A DNA stretch of 64,000 nucleotides from Oryzomicrobium terrae (lineage in GTDB: Bacteria; Pseudomonadota; Gammaproteobacteria; Burkholderiales; Rhodocyclaceae), in the NCBI RefSeq assembly GCF_008274805.1, contig NZ_CP022579.1:3100001-3164000 (forward strand). The letters are read 5' to 3'. Under the pieces are notes generated by a model. That model ran no database searches, was not told the origin of the DNA, and saw nothing but the letters and a program-made list of their open reading frames with translations. Positions 19,541-28,458 of the stretch are shown here, piece after piece. A program made the position numbers and the translations under genes. The stretch's first letter is position 1, and the number at the start of each line of letters is the position of its first letter.

Positions 19541-20441
19541 ACTGGGCGCTGGCCAGCCAGGCGGTCCACAGCGGCATGGTGACCATGGAAGCCACGGTTG
19601 TGGCGGAAATCAGCCAGGCCACGCTCTGACCGTCGCCCCCCATGCGCATCGCCAGGATGTAGGCCGAGGAGGCCGTCGGCAGGGAGGCGAACAACACCAC
19701 CACCTGCAGGTACAGTCCGGACAACCCCAGGGCCTGCCCCATCAGCCAGGCCGCTACCGGCAGGGCGAGCAGCTTCACCACCACCAGGTACACCCCGGCG
19801 CCGCGCAGGGGCGTGCCGCCGCGAAAACGCAGGGCCGCCCCTACCGCCATCAGGCCGAGGGCCACCGATGCGTCGGCGAGGCGACCGAGGAAGACTTGAA
19901 GGGGTTTGGGCGGCACGAAACCGGCCCAGTTGAGGGTCAATCCGGCCAAGGTGGCCCAGATCAGGGGATTCCGGGCGATCTCTTTCCACACGTTGGCTTC
20001 GGCGTGGCGGGCCAGCATCCACACCGCCACGGTATTGGCCAGGGGCACGGCGCAACCGGTGATGAGCGCCATGGTGGCGATGCCCGGGGCACCGAAGAGC
20101 AGCCCTGCGGTGGCCAGGGCCACGTAGGTGTTGAAGCGAAAGCTACACTGGAACACCGAGGCGAATACCATCGGCGTCGGGCGAAAGAGCGGCGCCACCA
20201 GCAGGCCCAACACCATGCCTACGGCCATGGCCAGGTAGGCGGTAAGCACCAGGGGACCCGCGGCCCCCAGGTCGAGGGGGGTCTTCATTACCGAGTTCAC
20301 CAGCAGCGCCGGGAACAGGACGTAATAGACCACTTTTTCCAGGCCGACCCAGAAATGGTCGCCCAGTTGCAAGTGGCGGCGCAGACCGTAGCCCAGCAGG
20401 ATCAGGACAAAATCGGGAAGCAGGAGCAGGGCGGCAGACAT
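19539..20441 (-). CDS. AEC family permease (auxin efflux carrier type)
   Basis: A 300-residue inner-membrane protein with about ten hydrophobic helices, rich in alanine, leucine and glycine. Family features include an early helix ending in LLGYGLRRHLQLGDHFW and a late LMAVGAALRF segment. Bacterial AEC members move organic acids such as malate or malonate; the substrate here is unknown. The ATG at 20441 is chosen because a TAGAAT -10 box overlaps the ATG nine bases further upstream, which makes that alternative start unlikely. It is convergent with phaM. Confidence 0.85.
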   Translation of the reverse strand: MSAALLLLPDFVLILLGYGLRRHLQLGDHFWVGLEKVVYYVLFPALLVNSVMKTPLDLGAAGPLVLTAYLAMAVGMVLGLLVAPLFRPTPMVFASVFQCSFRFNTYVALATAGLLFGAPGIATMALITGCAVPLANTVAVWMLARHAEANVWKEIARNPLIWATLAGLTLNWAGFVPPKPLQVFLGRLADASVALGLMAVGAALRFRGGTPLRGAGVYLVVVKLLALPVAAWLMGQALGLSGLYLQVVVLFASLPTASSAYILAMRMGGDGQSVAWLISATTVASMVTMPLWTAWLASAQ

Positions 20442-20448
20442 GGGCGGC

Positions 20449-20454
20449 ATTCTA
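20449..20454 (-). promoter_or_regulatory. Possible -10 box close to the AEC gene start
   Basis: On the minus strand TAGAAT is followed by GCCGCCC and then the ATG, which would give a leaderless transcript. The layout matches the TACAAT at 17144. No good -35 element was seen. Confidence 0.4.
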
Positions 20455-20538
20455 ATGGAGTCACCCCGACCTGGCCGCACCCGGCTACCGGGCGCCCATC
20501 CGGGCGCTCGGGCCCGAACGGGTGCAACGAGAAGAGGA

Positions 20539-21741
20539 CTACAGGATGCCCTGGGCGAGCAGGCCGTCTACTTCGTCGATGGCGAAGCCGGCCTCGACCA
20601 GGATCGCTCGGCTGTCCTGTCCCGGCGACGGCGGAGTTCCGGTGGCGGCCAGGCGCACCCCATCCATGACGAAGGGCGAGGCGGCAGGCCCTTGCCCCAG
20701 CTCATCCGCCCCGCCCAGACCACGCGCCTGGAATTGGGGCAGGGCCAGGGCCTCCTCCGGGGTCAGTACCGGCGTGACGCAGGCATCCACCGTGGCGAAT
20801 ACCTCGCTCCAGTAGGCCAGGGGCTGGCTGGCGACCAAGGCCGCGACTTCGTGGCGCAGGGAATCCAAGGTCGCGCCCTCCTCGCTGTGGCGCCCGGTCC
20901 AGTCGGGGCGACCGACCGTGGCGCAAAAGGTGGCCCAAAACTTGAATTCCAGGGCGGCCACCGCCAGGTGGCGGCCGTCCTGGGTGGCATAGACCCCGTA
21001 CCAGGGCAGACCCCCCGTGAGCATTTCGCGCCCTCGCGGCGCAGCCTCGCCTTCCCCCAGCAGGGGCGTCATATGGTGGATCAGCACCACCTCGGCCATG
21101 GCCACATCGAGCAGGCGGCCCTGGCCGCTCTGCCGTGCGCCATACAGCGCGGCGACGATGGACAGGGCCGCCGGCAGGGCGCCGCCGAGCAAATCGCCGA
21201 TCTGCAGGCTGGGCACCGCCGGCAAGGAGGAATCGCGACTGGCGGTGCGTTCCAGCACTCCGCTCACCGCCAGGTAGTTGAGGTCGTGGCCGGCCAGGTC
21301 GCGCCAGGGGCCGTCCTGACCATAGCCGGTGATGGCGCAATAGATCAGGCGTGGGTTGACGGCCTTGAGGGCCTCGTAACCCAACCCGAGGCGGTCCATC
21401 ACCCCAGGACGGAAGCTTTCCACCAGTACGTCGGCGGATTCGGCCAGGCGGCGCAGCACGGCCTTGCCCAGGGGATGCTTGAGGTCCAGGCGCAGGGCGC
21501 GCTTGCCCCGGTTGAGGGCGCGGAAGAAGCGGCTGTCGGCGTCGCGCAAACCGGGAGGGGGCGGCCCCATTTCCCGAGCGTAATCGCCAGCGCCGGTATC
21601 TTCGATCTTGATGATCTCGGCCCCCAGGTCGGCCAGGTGGCGGGTCGCCAAGGGCCCGGGCAGCAGCCGAGTCAGATCGAGGACCCGGACCCCGTGCAAC
21701 GGAGCGGTGACAGGAGCAGAAGCGACAGAAGCGGTGGTCAC
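20539..21741 (-). CDS. CaiB/BaiF family CoA-transferase or racemase
   Basis: A 400-residue family III CoA-transferase fold protein. Features are the N-terminal VRVLDLTRLLPGPLATRHLA, GAEIIKIEDTGAGDYAREM, and the likely catalytic aspartate in GHDLNYLAVSGVL near residue 151. It resembles alpha-methylacyl-CoA racemases, which epimerise 2-methyl-branched acyl-CoA esters, more than formyl-CoA transferases. That would fit a neighbour cluster that activates imported acids to CoA esters. A terminator-like hairpin lies just before its start, so it may be expressed separately from paaK upstream. Substrate is unknown. Confidence 0.82.
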   Translation of the reverse strand: MTTASVASAPVTAPLHGVRVLDLTRLLPGPLATRHLADLGAEIIKIEDTGAGDYAREMGPPPPGLRDADSRFFRALNRGKRALRLDLKHPLGKAVLRRLAESADVLVESFRPGVMDRLGLGYEALKAVNPRLIYCAITGYGQDGPWRDLAGHDLNYLAVSGVLERTASRDSSLPAVPSLQIGDLLGGALPAALSIVAALYGARQSGQGRLLDVAMAEVVLIHHMTPLLGEGEAAPRGREMLTGGLPWYGVYATQDGRHLAVAALEFKFWATFCATVGRPDWTGRHSEEGATLDSLRHEVAALVASQPLAYWSEVFATVDACVTPVLTPEEALALPQFQARGLGGADELGQGPAASPFVMDGVRLAATGTPPSPGQDSRAILVEAGFAIDEVDGLLAQGIL

Positions 21742-21768
21742 AGCGGAAACTCCAGGCAGGAGCGAAAG

Positions 21769-21799
21769 AAAAACCCCGAGACCGATCTCGGCCCCGGGG
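21769..21799 (-). terminator. Terminator-like hairpin between paaK-like and CaiB-like genes
   Basis: On the minus strand an 11-bp stem with two G-T pairs (CCCCGGGGCCG / CGGTCTCGGGG) is followed by TTTTTC. It lies 28 bases upstream of the CaiB-like gene and probably ends or attenuates the ligase operon. Confidence 0.65.
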
Positions 21800-21867
21800 T
21801 ACGGATGTCAGGGGAAGCAGGCCGATGGCACAGCGGTATTCATCGTCCCGGGTCCGGTACGGCGGCG

Positions 21868-23100
21868 TCAGTCGTACTTGCGCGCGTCCTCGATCACCTT
21901 GCCATCGTTGGGCAAGGTGCCGGGAGTCGTGAGCAGGACCTCGCCACGCAGTTTGGTGATGTCGCGCACGCTACCCACCAGGGCCTCGGCCAGTCCTTCA
22001 GGCCGGCTTTCGACCTCGCAATGCACCACCATGTTGTCCTGGCCGGACGCATTGTCCACCACGATGCGGGCGCGCCGCACCTCCGGGTGACGCTTGACCA
22101 GGGCCGCCACCTGGGAAGGATGGACAAACATGCCCTTGATCTTGGTGGTCTGGTCGGCCCGCCCCATCCAGCCCTTGATCCGGGTGTTGGTCCGGCCGCA
22201 GGGGGAGATGCCGGGCAGCACCGCCGACATGTCGCCGGTGGCGAAACGGATCAGCGGGTAGTCCGGGTTGAAGGTGGTCACCACCACCTCGCCCACCTCC
22301 CCTTCGGCCACCGGGTCGCCGGTGCCGGGGCGGACGATCTCGACGATGATGTCCTCGTCGATGACCATGCCCTCCATGGCCGGGGTCTCGTAGGCGATCA
22401 GCCCCAGATCGGCAGTGGCGTAGCACTGCAACACCTGCAACCCCCGCTCCTGGAAGCTCTTGCGCACCGCCGGCAGCAGAGCCTCGCCGGACACCAGAGC
22501 CGTCTTCAGGCTGGAGATGTCGGCGCCCTGCTCGTCGGCCTTGTCGGCGATGATCTTGAGGAAGGACGGGGTGCCGACGTAGCCGGCCGGGCGCATCAGG
22601 GTGATGGCTTCTACCTGCTGCTCGGTCTGCCCCACGCCGGCGGGGAACATCGGACAGCCCAGGCGGGCGATGCCGCCGGCGAAGATGAAGGCTCCCGGGG
22701 TGAAGTGGAAGGAAAAGCTGTTGTGCACCAGGTCGCCGGGGCGAAAGCCGGCGGCGTAGAGTGCCCGAGCCATGCGCCAGGGGTCCTGGCCCTTGCCTTC
22801 CGGCTCCAGGATCGGCCCGGGGGAGCAATAGACGTGGCGCAGGTTGCCAAGCGGCGTGGCGGCCAGGCCGCCGAAGGGCGGCGCCGCCTTCTGCCGCTCG
22901 ATCAGGTCGGACTTGTGGGTTACCGGCAGGGCGGCCAGCGCTGCCCGGTTGTGGATGTCAGCCGGGTCGACACCGGCCAGGATCTCGGCAAAGTAGGGAG
23001 CGTGCTGCTTAGCGTAGGCCACCTGGCTTGGCAGGCGGTCGAACAGGGAACGCTCCCGCTCGGCGGGGTCGCGGGTTTCGAGGGAATCGTAATGGGGCAT
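21868..23100 (-). CDS. PaaK-like aryl/acyl-CoA ligase
   Basis: A 410-residue AMP-forming ligase of the phenylacetate-CoA ligase family, which activates a carboxylic acid with ATP and CoA. The protein begins MPHYDSLETRDPAERERSL. It has the family core (VHNSFSFHFTPGAF, then MRPAGYVGTPSFLKIIAD) and a C-terminal domain with LIRFATGDMSAV and KGMFVHPSQVA. The typical serine/glycine-rich ATP loop is weak here (YCSPGPILEPEG), so this is a divergent PaaK. The ATG at 23100 gives the family N-terminus. It follows livF by 139 bp. Its substrate is probably that of the transporter; this is inference. Confidence 0.82.
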   Translation of the reverse strand: MPHYDSLETRDPAERERSLFDRLPSQVAYAKQHAPYFAEILAGVDPADIHNRAALAALPVTHKSDLIERQKAAPPFGGLAATPLGNLRHVYCSPGPILEPEGKGQDPWRMARALYAAGFRPGDLVHNSFSFHFTPGAFIFAGGIARLGCPMFPAGVGQTEQQVEAITLMRPAGYVGTPSFLKIIADKADEQGADISSLKTALVSGEALLPAVRKSFQERGLQVLQCYATADLGLIAYETPAMEGMVIDEDIIVEIVRPGTGDPVAEGEVGEVVVTTFNPDYPLIRFATGDMSAVLPGISPCGRTNTRIKGWMGRADQTTKIKGMFVHPSQVAALVKRHPEVRRARIVVDNASGQDNMVVHCEVESRPEGLAEALVGSVRDITKLRGEVLLTTPGTLPNDGKVIEDARKYD

Positions 23101-23239
23101 GAAAGCCTCGCGAAACGGTGGGGTATGGGGCTGCGACAACGGGGAGATGGGGCGAACCCGGGGGGAGTGCTGATCCGCCGGCGGCTAAGGGACGGGGCCA
23201 GGCCTGCCTGTGCCGCCGACCGCCTCGCCGCCGGGAGGA

Positions 23240-24070
23240 TCAGGACAGCCAGCGCTTGCGGCGGCGGTAGTGCTTGACGTCGCGGAAGCTCTTGCGTCCG
23301 GCGGAGGACAGGCCCAGGTAGAACTCCTTGACGTCCTCGTTGTTACGCAGCTCGTCGGCCGCGCCTTCCATGACGATGCGGCCCGATTCCAGGATGTAGC
23401 CGAAATCGGCGTAGCGCAGCGCCACCATGGTGTTCTGCTCGGCGAGCAGGAAGCTGACGTTCTCCCGGGCGTTGAGGTCCTTCACGATCTCGAAGATCTC
23501 TTCGACGATCTGCGGCGCCAGGCCCATGGAAGGCTCGTCGAGCAGGATCATTTCCGGATTGGCCATCAGCGCCCGGCCGATGGCGCACATCTGCTGCTCG
23601 CCACCGGAGGTGTAGCCCGCCTGGGACTTGCGCCGGGTCTTGAGGCGCGGGAAGTAGTGGTACACCTTTTCCAGCTGCTCGTTGAGCTGGCCGCGGGAAA
23701 GGGACTGGGTATAGGCGCCGGTGAGGAGGTTCTCCTCGATGCTCAGGTGACCGAAACAGTGACGGCCTTCCATCACCTGAATGACGCCCTGGCGCACCAG
23801 GTCGGAGGGCGTGAGCTGATCGACCCGGCCGCCCTTGAATTCGACGCTGCCCTTGGTGACATCGCCCCGTTCGGCGTGCAACAGGTTGGAGATGGCCTTG
23901 AGGGTGGTCGTCTTGCCCGCGCCGTTGGCGCCGAGCAGGGCGACGATCTTGCCCTTGGGCACGGTCAGGGAAACGCCCTTGAGCACCAGGATCACGTGGT
24001 CGTAGATGACCTCGATGTTGTTGATGCTGAGGTAATCAGCGCCGGGGGCTGCTGCAATGTGTGCGGTCAT
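23240..24070 (-). CDS. livF: Branched-chain amino acid-type ABC transporter ATPase
   Basis: A 276-residue LivF-type ATPase. It has Walker A (GANGAGKTT), the Q-loop, an ABC signature reading YTSGGEQQMCAIGRAL, and Walker B MILLDEPSMGLAP. It carries a basic tail (RKSFRDVKHYRRRKRW) longer than in E. coli LivF. It powers import together with LivG. It is separated from the binding-protein gene by a perfect stem-loop. Confidence 0.93.
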   Translation of the reverse strand: MTAHIAAAPGADYLSINNIEVIYDHVILVLKGVSLTVPKGKIVALLGANGAGKTTTLKAISNLLHAERGDVTKGSVEFKGGRVDQLTPSDLVRQGVIQVMEGRHCFGHLSIEENLLTGAYTQSLSRGQLNEQLEKVYHYFPRLKTRRKSQAGYTSGGEQQMCAIGRALMANPEMILLDEPSMGLAPQIVEEIFEIVKDLNARENVSFLLAEQNTMVALRYADFGYILESGRIVMEGAADELRNNEDVKEFYLGLSSAGRKSFRDVKHYRRRKRWLS

Positions 24071-24100
24071 GTGTCGTCCCGTTTCACAGGTGGCGGAGCC

Positions 24101-24129
24101 GGCACGGCGTCCGCCGGGGACGCCGTGCC
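24101..24129 (-). terminator. Stem-loop between binding-protein and livF genes
   Basis: A perfect 12-bp inverted repeat (GGCACGGCGTCC / GGACGCCGTGCC) with a five-base loop lies 13 bases after the binding-protein stop. No T-run follows. Such structures often stabilise the mRNA of the abundant periplasmic protein and reduce read-through. Confidence 0.65.
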
Positions 24130-24142
24130 GTAGCCTCGCGGC

Positions 24143-25465
24143 TTACTTTTCCTTGGAGCAGTCGCGGGGCGTGATGCCCTTTTCCTTGGCGTACTGCTTG
24201 GCGGAGGCTTCGAACAGCGGGTGGATCAGGGACTTGTTACCCTCAATCCAGTCCGACACGGGCACCCACTTGGCGCCGTCCCACTGCTGGATCTTCACCT
24301 TGCCGGAGCCCTCGTGGTTGCTGCACGAGGTCTTCACCTCGGGCAACAGGCCGGTGGCACCCAGGGCCTTCAGGCGGGCATCGGTGACGTTGAGGTTTTC
24401 CAGGCCCCAGCGCACTTGCTCACCGTTCATGCCCTTGCCCTTGCCGTACTTTTCCTGGGCCTTGTAGATGGCTTCGACCGACACCACCGCAGCCGAGACG
24501 CCGCGGTTGTAGAGGATGGTGCCGAGCTTGGACTTGTCCTTGACGTTGCCCTGGCCGGCGCCGTAGACCACCTTCTCGATGTCGGTGATGAGCGGCACGT
24601 TCTTGCCGGCCACGTTCCAGGTGGCAGACATGTAGCCCTTGGCGGCGTCGCCGGCCGGCACGGTGTCCTCCTCGGAACCGGCCCACCAGGAACCGATGAT
24701 CTTGTCGCGAGGGAAGCCCACCTTCTGGGCGGCCTTCAGGGCGGTCTGGTTCATCACGCCCCAGCCCCAGAAGATCACGTAGTCCGGCTTCTCCTGGCGG
24801 ATCTTCAACCACTGGGCGCCCTGCTCGTTGCCCGGGTGGGCCACCGGAATCTGCACCAGGTTGAACTTGTTCAGGCGGCTCTCGGCCTCCAGGGCAACGA
24901 TCGGCTCCTTGCCGTAGGCGGAGTCGTGGTAGAGGAAGACGATCTTCTTGCCTTCCAGGCTGCCCTTTTCCTTGTCCTTGATGAACTTGACGATGGCCGA
25001 GGCCTGCATCTGGTAGGTAGTGATCAGGGGGAAGGCGTAGGGGAAGACCGAGCCGTCCACCGCGTCGGTGCGACCGTAACCCATCATCGCCAGGGGCAGC
25101 TTGTCCTGGGCGGACTTGTCCACCAGGGCGTAGGAAATGCCGGTGGACATGGTGTGGATCGGACCGGCGGAAGCCTTGGCCTTGGACTTGAGGCGCTCGT
25201 AGCACTCGACGCCCTTGGCGTTGTTGTACTCGGTCTCGCACTCTTCCCAGGTGATCTTGACGCCGTTGATCCCGCCATTCTTCATATTGACGTAGTTCAG
25301 GTAGTCGACGAAGCCCCCGTAGAAGGCTTCACCGTTGGCACCGTAGGGGCCCACCCGGTACGAGGGAATCGGGAAAAACTGTTCGTCGGCCATAACAGCG
25401 CCCGGAGCAGCAAACACGGCGGCCACGGCAGCGGCACTGGCAACAATCTTGAATTGCTTAAACAT
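24143..25465 (-). CDS. Periplasmic substrate-binding protein of the Liv-type transporter
   Basis: A 440-residue periplasmic protein of the LivK/HAAT-like family. A signal peptide covers about residues 1-26 (AAVFAAPGAVMA, cleavage before DEQ). The mature part has the two-lobed binding fold, with VKITWEECETEYNNAKGVEC early on. Several cysteines (C77, C85 region and C-terminal) could form disulfides. Family members near CoA ligases often bind aromatic or fatty acids, not amino acids. The ligand here is unknown. It sits between livM and livF. Confidence 0.9.
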   Translation of the reverse strand: MFKQFKIVASAAAVAAVFAAPGAVMADEQFFPIPSYRVGPYGANGEAFYGGFVDYLNYVNMKNGGINGVKITWEECETEYNNAKGVECYERLKSKAKASAGPIHTMSTGISYALVDKSAQDKLPLAMMGYGRTDAVDGSVFPYAFPLITTYQMQASAIVKFIKDKEKGSLEGKKIVFLYHDSAYGKEPIVALEAESRLNKFNLVQIPVAHPGNEQGAQWLKIRQEKPDYVIFWGWGVMNQTALKAAQKVGFPRDKIIGSWWAGSEEDTVPAGDAAKGYMSATWNVAGKNVPLITDIEKVVYGAGQGNVKDKSKLGTILYNRGVSAAVVSVEAIYKAQEKYGKGKGMNGEQVRWGLENLNVTDARLKALGATGLLPEVKTSCSNHEGSGKVKIQQWDGAKWVPVSDWIEGNKSLIHPLFEASAKQYAKEKGITPRDCSKEK

Positions 25466-25516
25466 GAAGTGTCTCCTCTTCGTTGGTATGGAACTGCACG
25501 GCGGCAGGGCTGCCCC

Positions 25517-26593
25517 TTAGTGGGGGAAAGGCCACAACCGCAGTTTTTCCTTGGCGATCTGCCACAGACGGGCCAGCCCGTGCGGCTCGACGATCAGGAA
25601 GAACATGATGAGCGCGCCGAAGATCATGGTCTGGATGTGGGAAATCGAGGCCCCATCCACCGGCAGGCTCAGCACTCGGGACACCGCCGGCAGCAGCACG
25701 TCGAGGAACACCGGCAGCAGCAGGATGAAGGCCGCACCGATGAAGCTCCCGAGAATGCTGCCCACGCCGCCGATGATGATCATGAACAGGATCTTGAACG
25801 ACAACTCCAGGGAGAAGCCGTCCGGCTCCACCGAGCCCAGGTAGCAGAAGGCATAGAGGGCACCGGCCACGCCGCAGTAGAAGGAACTGACGGCGAAGGC
25901 GGTGAGCTTGGTGCGCATGATGCGGAAGCCGATCACCTCAGCGGCCACATCCATGTCGCGCACCGCCATCCAGGAGCGGCCGACGTTGCCGCGCACCAGG
26001 TTCTTGGCGGCCAGGGCCAGTACCACGACGATGCCCAGCACCAGCAGGTACTTCTCTTGGGGGGTACTGAACTCGTGGCCGAAGATGATGATCTTCTGCG
26101 CCGAGATCACCCCGGAAGAGGAGTTGTTGGACAGCCAGGGGAACTTGGTCAGGCACCAGACGATGAAGAATTGGGCCGCCAGAGTCGCCACGGCCAGGTA
26201 GAAGCCCTTGATGCGCAGGGACGGCAGGCCGAACAGGATGCCCACCCCGGCAGCGGTGACGCCCCCCAGCAGGAAGGACACCAGGATCGGCATGCCCTCG
26301 ACACGCAACTGGAAGTTGTAGGCGGCGTAGGCCCCCACCGCCATGAAGGCGGCGGAGCCCAGGGACAGCTGGCCGGCGTAGCCGGTCAGAATGTTCAGCC
26401 CCAACGCGGCCAGGGCGAAGATCAGGAAGGGAATGAGGATCGCCGAGAACCAGTATTCGCTGGCGAACAGCGGTACCCCGAGGAAGGCCACGGCGAGCAG
26501 CACCACCATGCCGATGCGGTCCTGGCGGATGGGGAGGATCTGCTGGTCGGCCCCGTAGCTCGTCTTGAACTGACCGGCTTCACGATAAAACAT
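25517..26593 (-). CDS. livM: Liv-type ABC transporter permease
   Basis: A 358-residue inner-membrane permease with about nine helices and the LivM signature LNILTGYAGQLSLGSAAFMA near residue 65. Its EAA-like loop is around MRTKLTAFAVSSFYCGVAGA. It pairs with LivH upstream, 30 bp away. The N-terminal 25 residues (up to LPIRQDRIG) are cytoplasmic and hydrophilic. Confidence 0.93.
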   Translation of the reverse strand: MFYREAGQFKTSYGADQQILPIRQDRIGMVVLLAVAFLGVPLFASEYWFSAILIPFLIFALAALGLNILTGYAGQLSLGSAAFMAVGAYAAYNFQLRVEGMPILVSFLLGGVTAAGVGILFGLPSLRIKGFYLAVATLAAQFFIVWCLTKFPWLSNNSSSGVISAQKIIIFGHEFSTPQEKYLLVLGIVVVLALAAKNLVRGNVGRSWMAVRDMDVAAEVIGFRIMRTKLTAFAVSSFYCGVAGALYAFCYLGSVEPDGFSLELSFKILFMIIIGGVGSILGSFIGAAFILLLPVFLDVLLPAVSRVLSLPVDGASISHIQTMIFGALIMFFLIVEPHGLARLWQIAKEKLRLWPFPH

Positions 26594-26623
26594 GGGTTGT
26601 CTCCGTCTTGTTCTGGGGGTCGA

Positions 26624-27538
26624 TCACACGCGGTCGATATGCTTCTCGCCGAACAGGCCTTCGGGCCGGAACAGCAGGAAGACCAACGCCAACACGTAGG
26701 GGAACCAGCCTTCGATGCCGCCGAAGTTGCCGCCGAACACGCTCTGCATCACCGGCGGGATGTACACCTCGGCGAGCTTCTCGCTGGCACCGATGATCAG
26801 GCCACCGACGATGGCGCCGGGCACCGAGGTGAAGCCGCCCAGGATCAACACCGGCAGGGCTTTCAAGGCAGTGAAGGTGAGGGCGAACTGGACGCCGTTG
26901 CGGGCCCCCCAGAGCATCCCCGCCACCAGGGCGACGAAACCGGCGACGCCCCAGACGATGGCCCAGATCCGCTCCAGCGGAATACCGATGGACAGGGCGG
27001 CCTGGTGATCGTCGGCCACGGCGCGCAGGGCGCGGCCGACCCGGGTGTATTGGAAGAACAGGGCCAGGCCGGTGACCAGCAGGCCGGCGATCAGGGCCGC
27101 CACCAGGTCGAAGCGGGAGACCACGATGCCGAAGCTGTCGAGGATGCTCTCGATCGGCTCATCCACGATGCCGATGTCCAGGCCGCGCACCGAGTGGCCC
27201 CAGACCAGGGGGGCGAATCCCTCGACGAAGAAAGTCAGGCCGATGGTGGCCATGAACAGGGAGATCGGCGCCTGGTTGACCATCTTGCGCAGCACGAAGC
27301 GCTCAGTGGCCATGCCGAACAGCAGCATGATGAAGAAGGCCAGGATCAGGGCCAACCACAGGGGAGCGCCCTTCTCCATGCAACCGACCACCGACAGGGC
27401 GGCGAAATAGACCATGGCGCCCTGGGCGAAGTTGAACACGCCGGAGGCCTTGTAGATCAGCACGAAGCCCAGGGCCACCAGGGAATACATCACCCCGGAA
27501 AGCAGGCCGCCGATGAGGATTTCGAAAAAGAACTGCAT
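26624..27538 (-). CDS. livH: Liv-type ABC transporter permease
   Basis: A 304-residue inner-membrane permease of the LivH type with about eight helices. It begins MQFFFEILIGGLLSGVMYSL and contains the conserved RVGRALRAVADDHQAALSIG coupling region near 180. It is directly downstream of livG (16 bp) and upstream of livM. The pair forms the channel of the importer. Confidence 0.93.
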   Translation of the reverse strand: MQFFFEILIGGLLSGVMYSLVALGFVLIYKASGVFNFAQGAMVYFAALSVVGCMEKGAPLWLALILAFFIMLLFGMATERFVLRKMVNQAPISLFMATIGLTFFVEGFAPLVWGHSVRGLDIGIVDEPIESILDSFGIVVSRFDLVAALIAGLLVTGLALFFQYTRVGRALRAVADDHQAALSIGIPLERIWAIVWGVAGFVALVAGMLWGARNGVQFALTFTALKALPVLILGGFTSVPGAIVGGLIIGASEKLAEVYIPPVMQSVFGGNFGGIEGWFPYVLALVFLLFRPEGLFGEKHIDRV

Positions 27539-27554
27539 GGTGTCCGTCCCCTTC

Positions 27555-28337
27555 TTAGTGCTGGGTGCCGAGGTAGGCAGCGATCACCTCGGGGTTGTTC
27601 TTCACTTCGTCCGGCACGCCGTCGCCGATCTTCTTGCCGTAGTCGAGGACCACCACCCGGTCGGAGATGTCCATCACCACGCCCATGTCGTGCTCGATCA
27701 GGACGATGGTGGTGCCGAACTGGTCGTTCACGTCGAGGATGAAGCGGCACATGTCCTGTTTCTCCTCTACGTTCATGCCCGCCATGGGCTCGTCGAGGAG
27801 CAGCAGATTGGGCTCGGCAGCCAACGCCCGGCCCAACTCGACCCGCTTTTGCAGGCCATAGGGCAGGCGCCCCACCGGCGTCTTGCGGATGTGCTGGATC
27901 TCGAGGAAGTCGATCACCTCCTCCACCTTCTTGCGGTGCTCCAGCTCCTCATTGCGCGCCCGGCCCCAGAAGAAGGCCTGCTCCACCAGGGTGGCCTTCA
28001 TCTTCAGATTGCGCCCGGTCATCAGGTTGTCGAGCACGCTCATGCCCTTGAACAAGGCGATGTTCTGGAAGGTGCGGGCGAAGCCCTGGCCCGCGGCTTC
28101 GTAGGGCTCCATCTTGCGGCGTTCCTCACCCCGGTAAATGATCTTGCCTTCCTGGGGGTGGTACACACCGTTGATGACGTTGAGCATGGAGCTCTTGCCC
28201 GCGCCGTTGGGGCCGATGATCGCCCGGATCTCGTGCTCGCGGATGTTGAAGCTGATGTCGGTCAGCGCTTTCACGCCGCCAAAGCGCAGCGAGATGTTCT
28301 GCAGGTCAACAATGACCTCGCCGATTTGTCGAGCCAC
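27555..28337 (-). CDS. livG: Branched-chain amino acid-type ABC transporter ATPase
   Basis: A 260-residue LivG-type ATPase. Walker A is GPNGAGKSS, and Walker B is LLLLDEPMAGMN following a signature region LPYGLQKRVELGRALA. The family insert after Walker A (MLNVINGVYHPQEG) is present. I place the start at the GTG at 28337 because GGAGGAGA precedes it at good spacing and it yields a normal N-terminus (MARQIGEVIVDLQN). It is 121 bp after the CoA-ligase gene and heads the transporter part of the operon. Confidence 0.92.
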   Translation of the reverse strand: MARQIGEVIVDLQNISLRFGGVKALTDISFNIREHEIRAIIGPNGAGKSSMLNVINGVYHPQEGKIIYRGEERRKMEPYEAAGQGFARTFQNIALFKGMSVLDNLMTGRNLKMKATLVEQAFFWGRARNEELEHRKKVEEVIDFLEIQHIRKTPVGRLPYGLQKRVELGRALAAEPNLLLLDEPMAGMNVEEKQDMCRFILDVNDQFGTTIVLIEHDMGVVMDISDRVVVLDYGKKIGDGVPDEVKNNPEVIAAYLGTQH

Positions 28338-28458
28338 CTGTTGTCTCCTCCGTGGCAACGGTCCCGACCCGGGCCTGGATCATGGATCAGGCCGGCCGGT
28401 CCGTCTTTGTGAAGTCGGATAGTGCGAATCAGGAAATGGGGACGGGTGCCGTAACCGT

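Noticed and set aside
20440-23277. Open frame of 945 codons on the plus strand
   Set aside because: It is antisense to the CaiB-like and PaaK-like genes and crosses their intergenic gap. It has no ribosome-binding site or domain.
24221-27742. Open frame of 1173 codons on the plus strand
   Set aside because: It runs antisense across the binding-protein gene and both permease genes, which are unmistakable. The product is a low-complexity Gly/His/Gln sequence.
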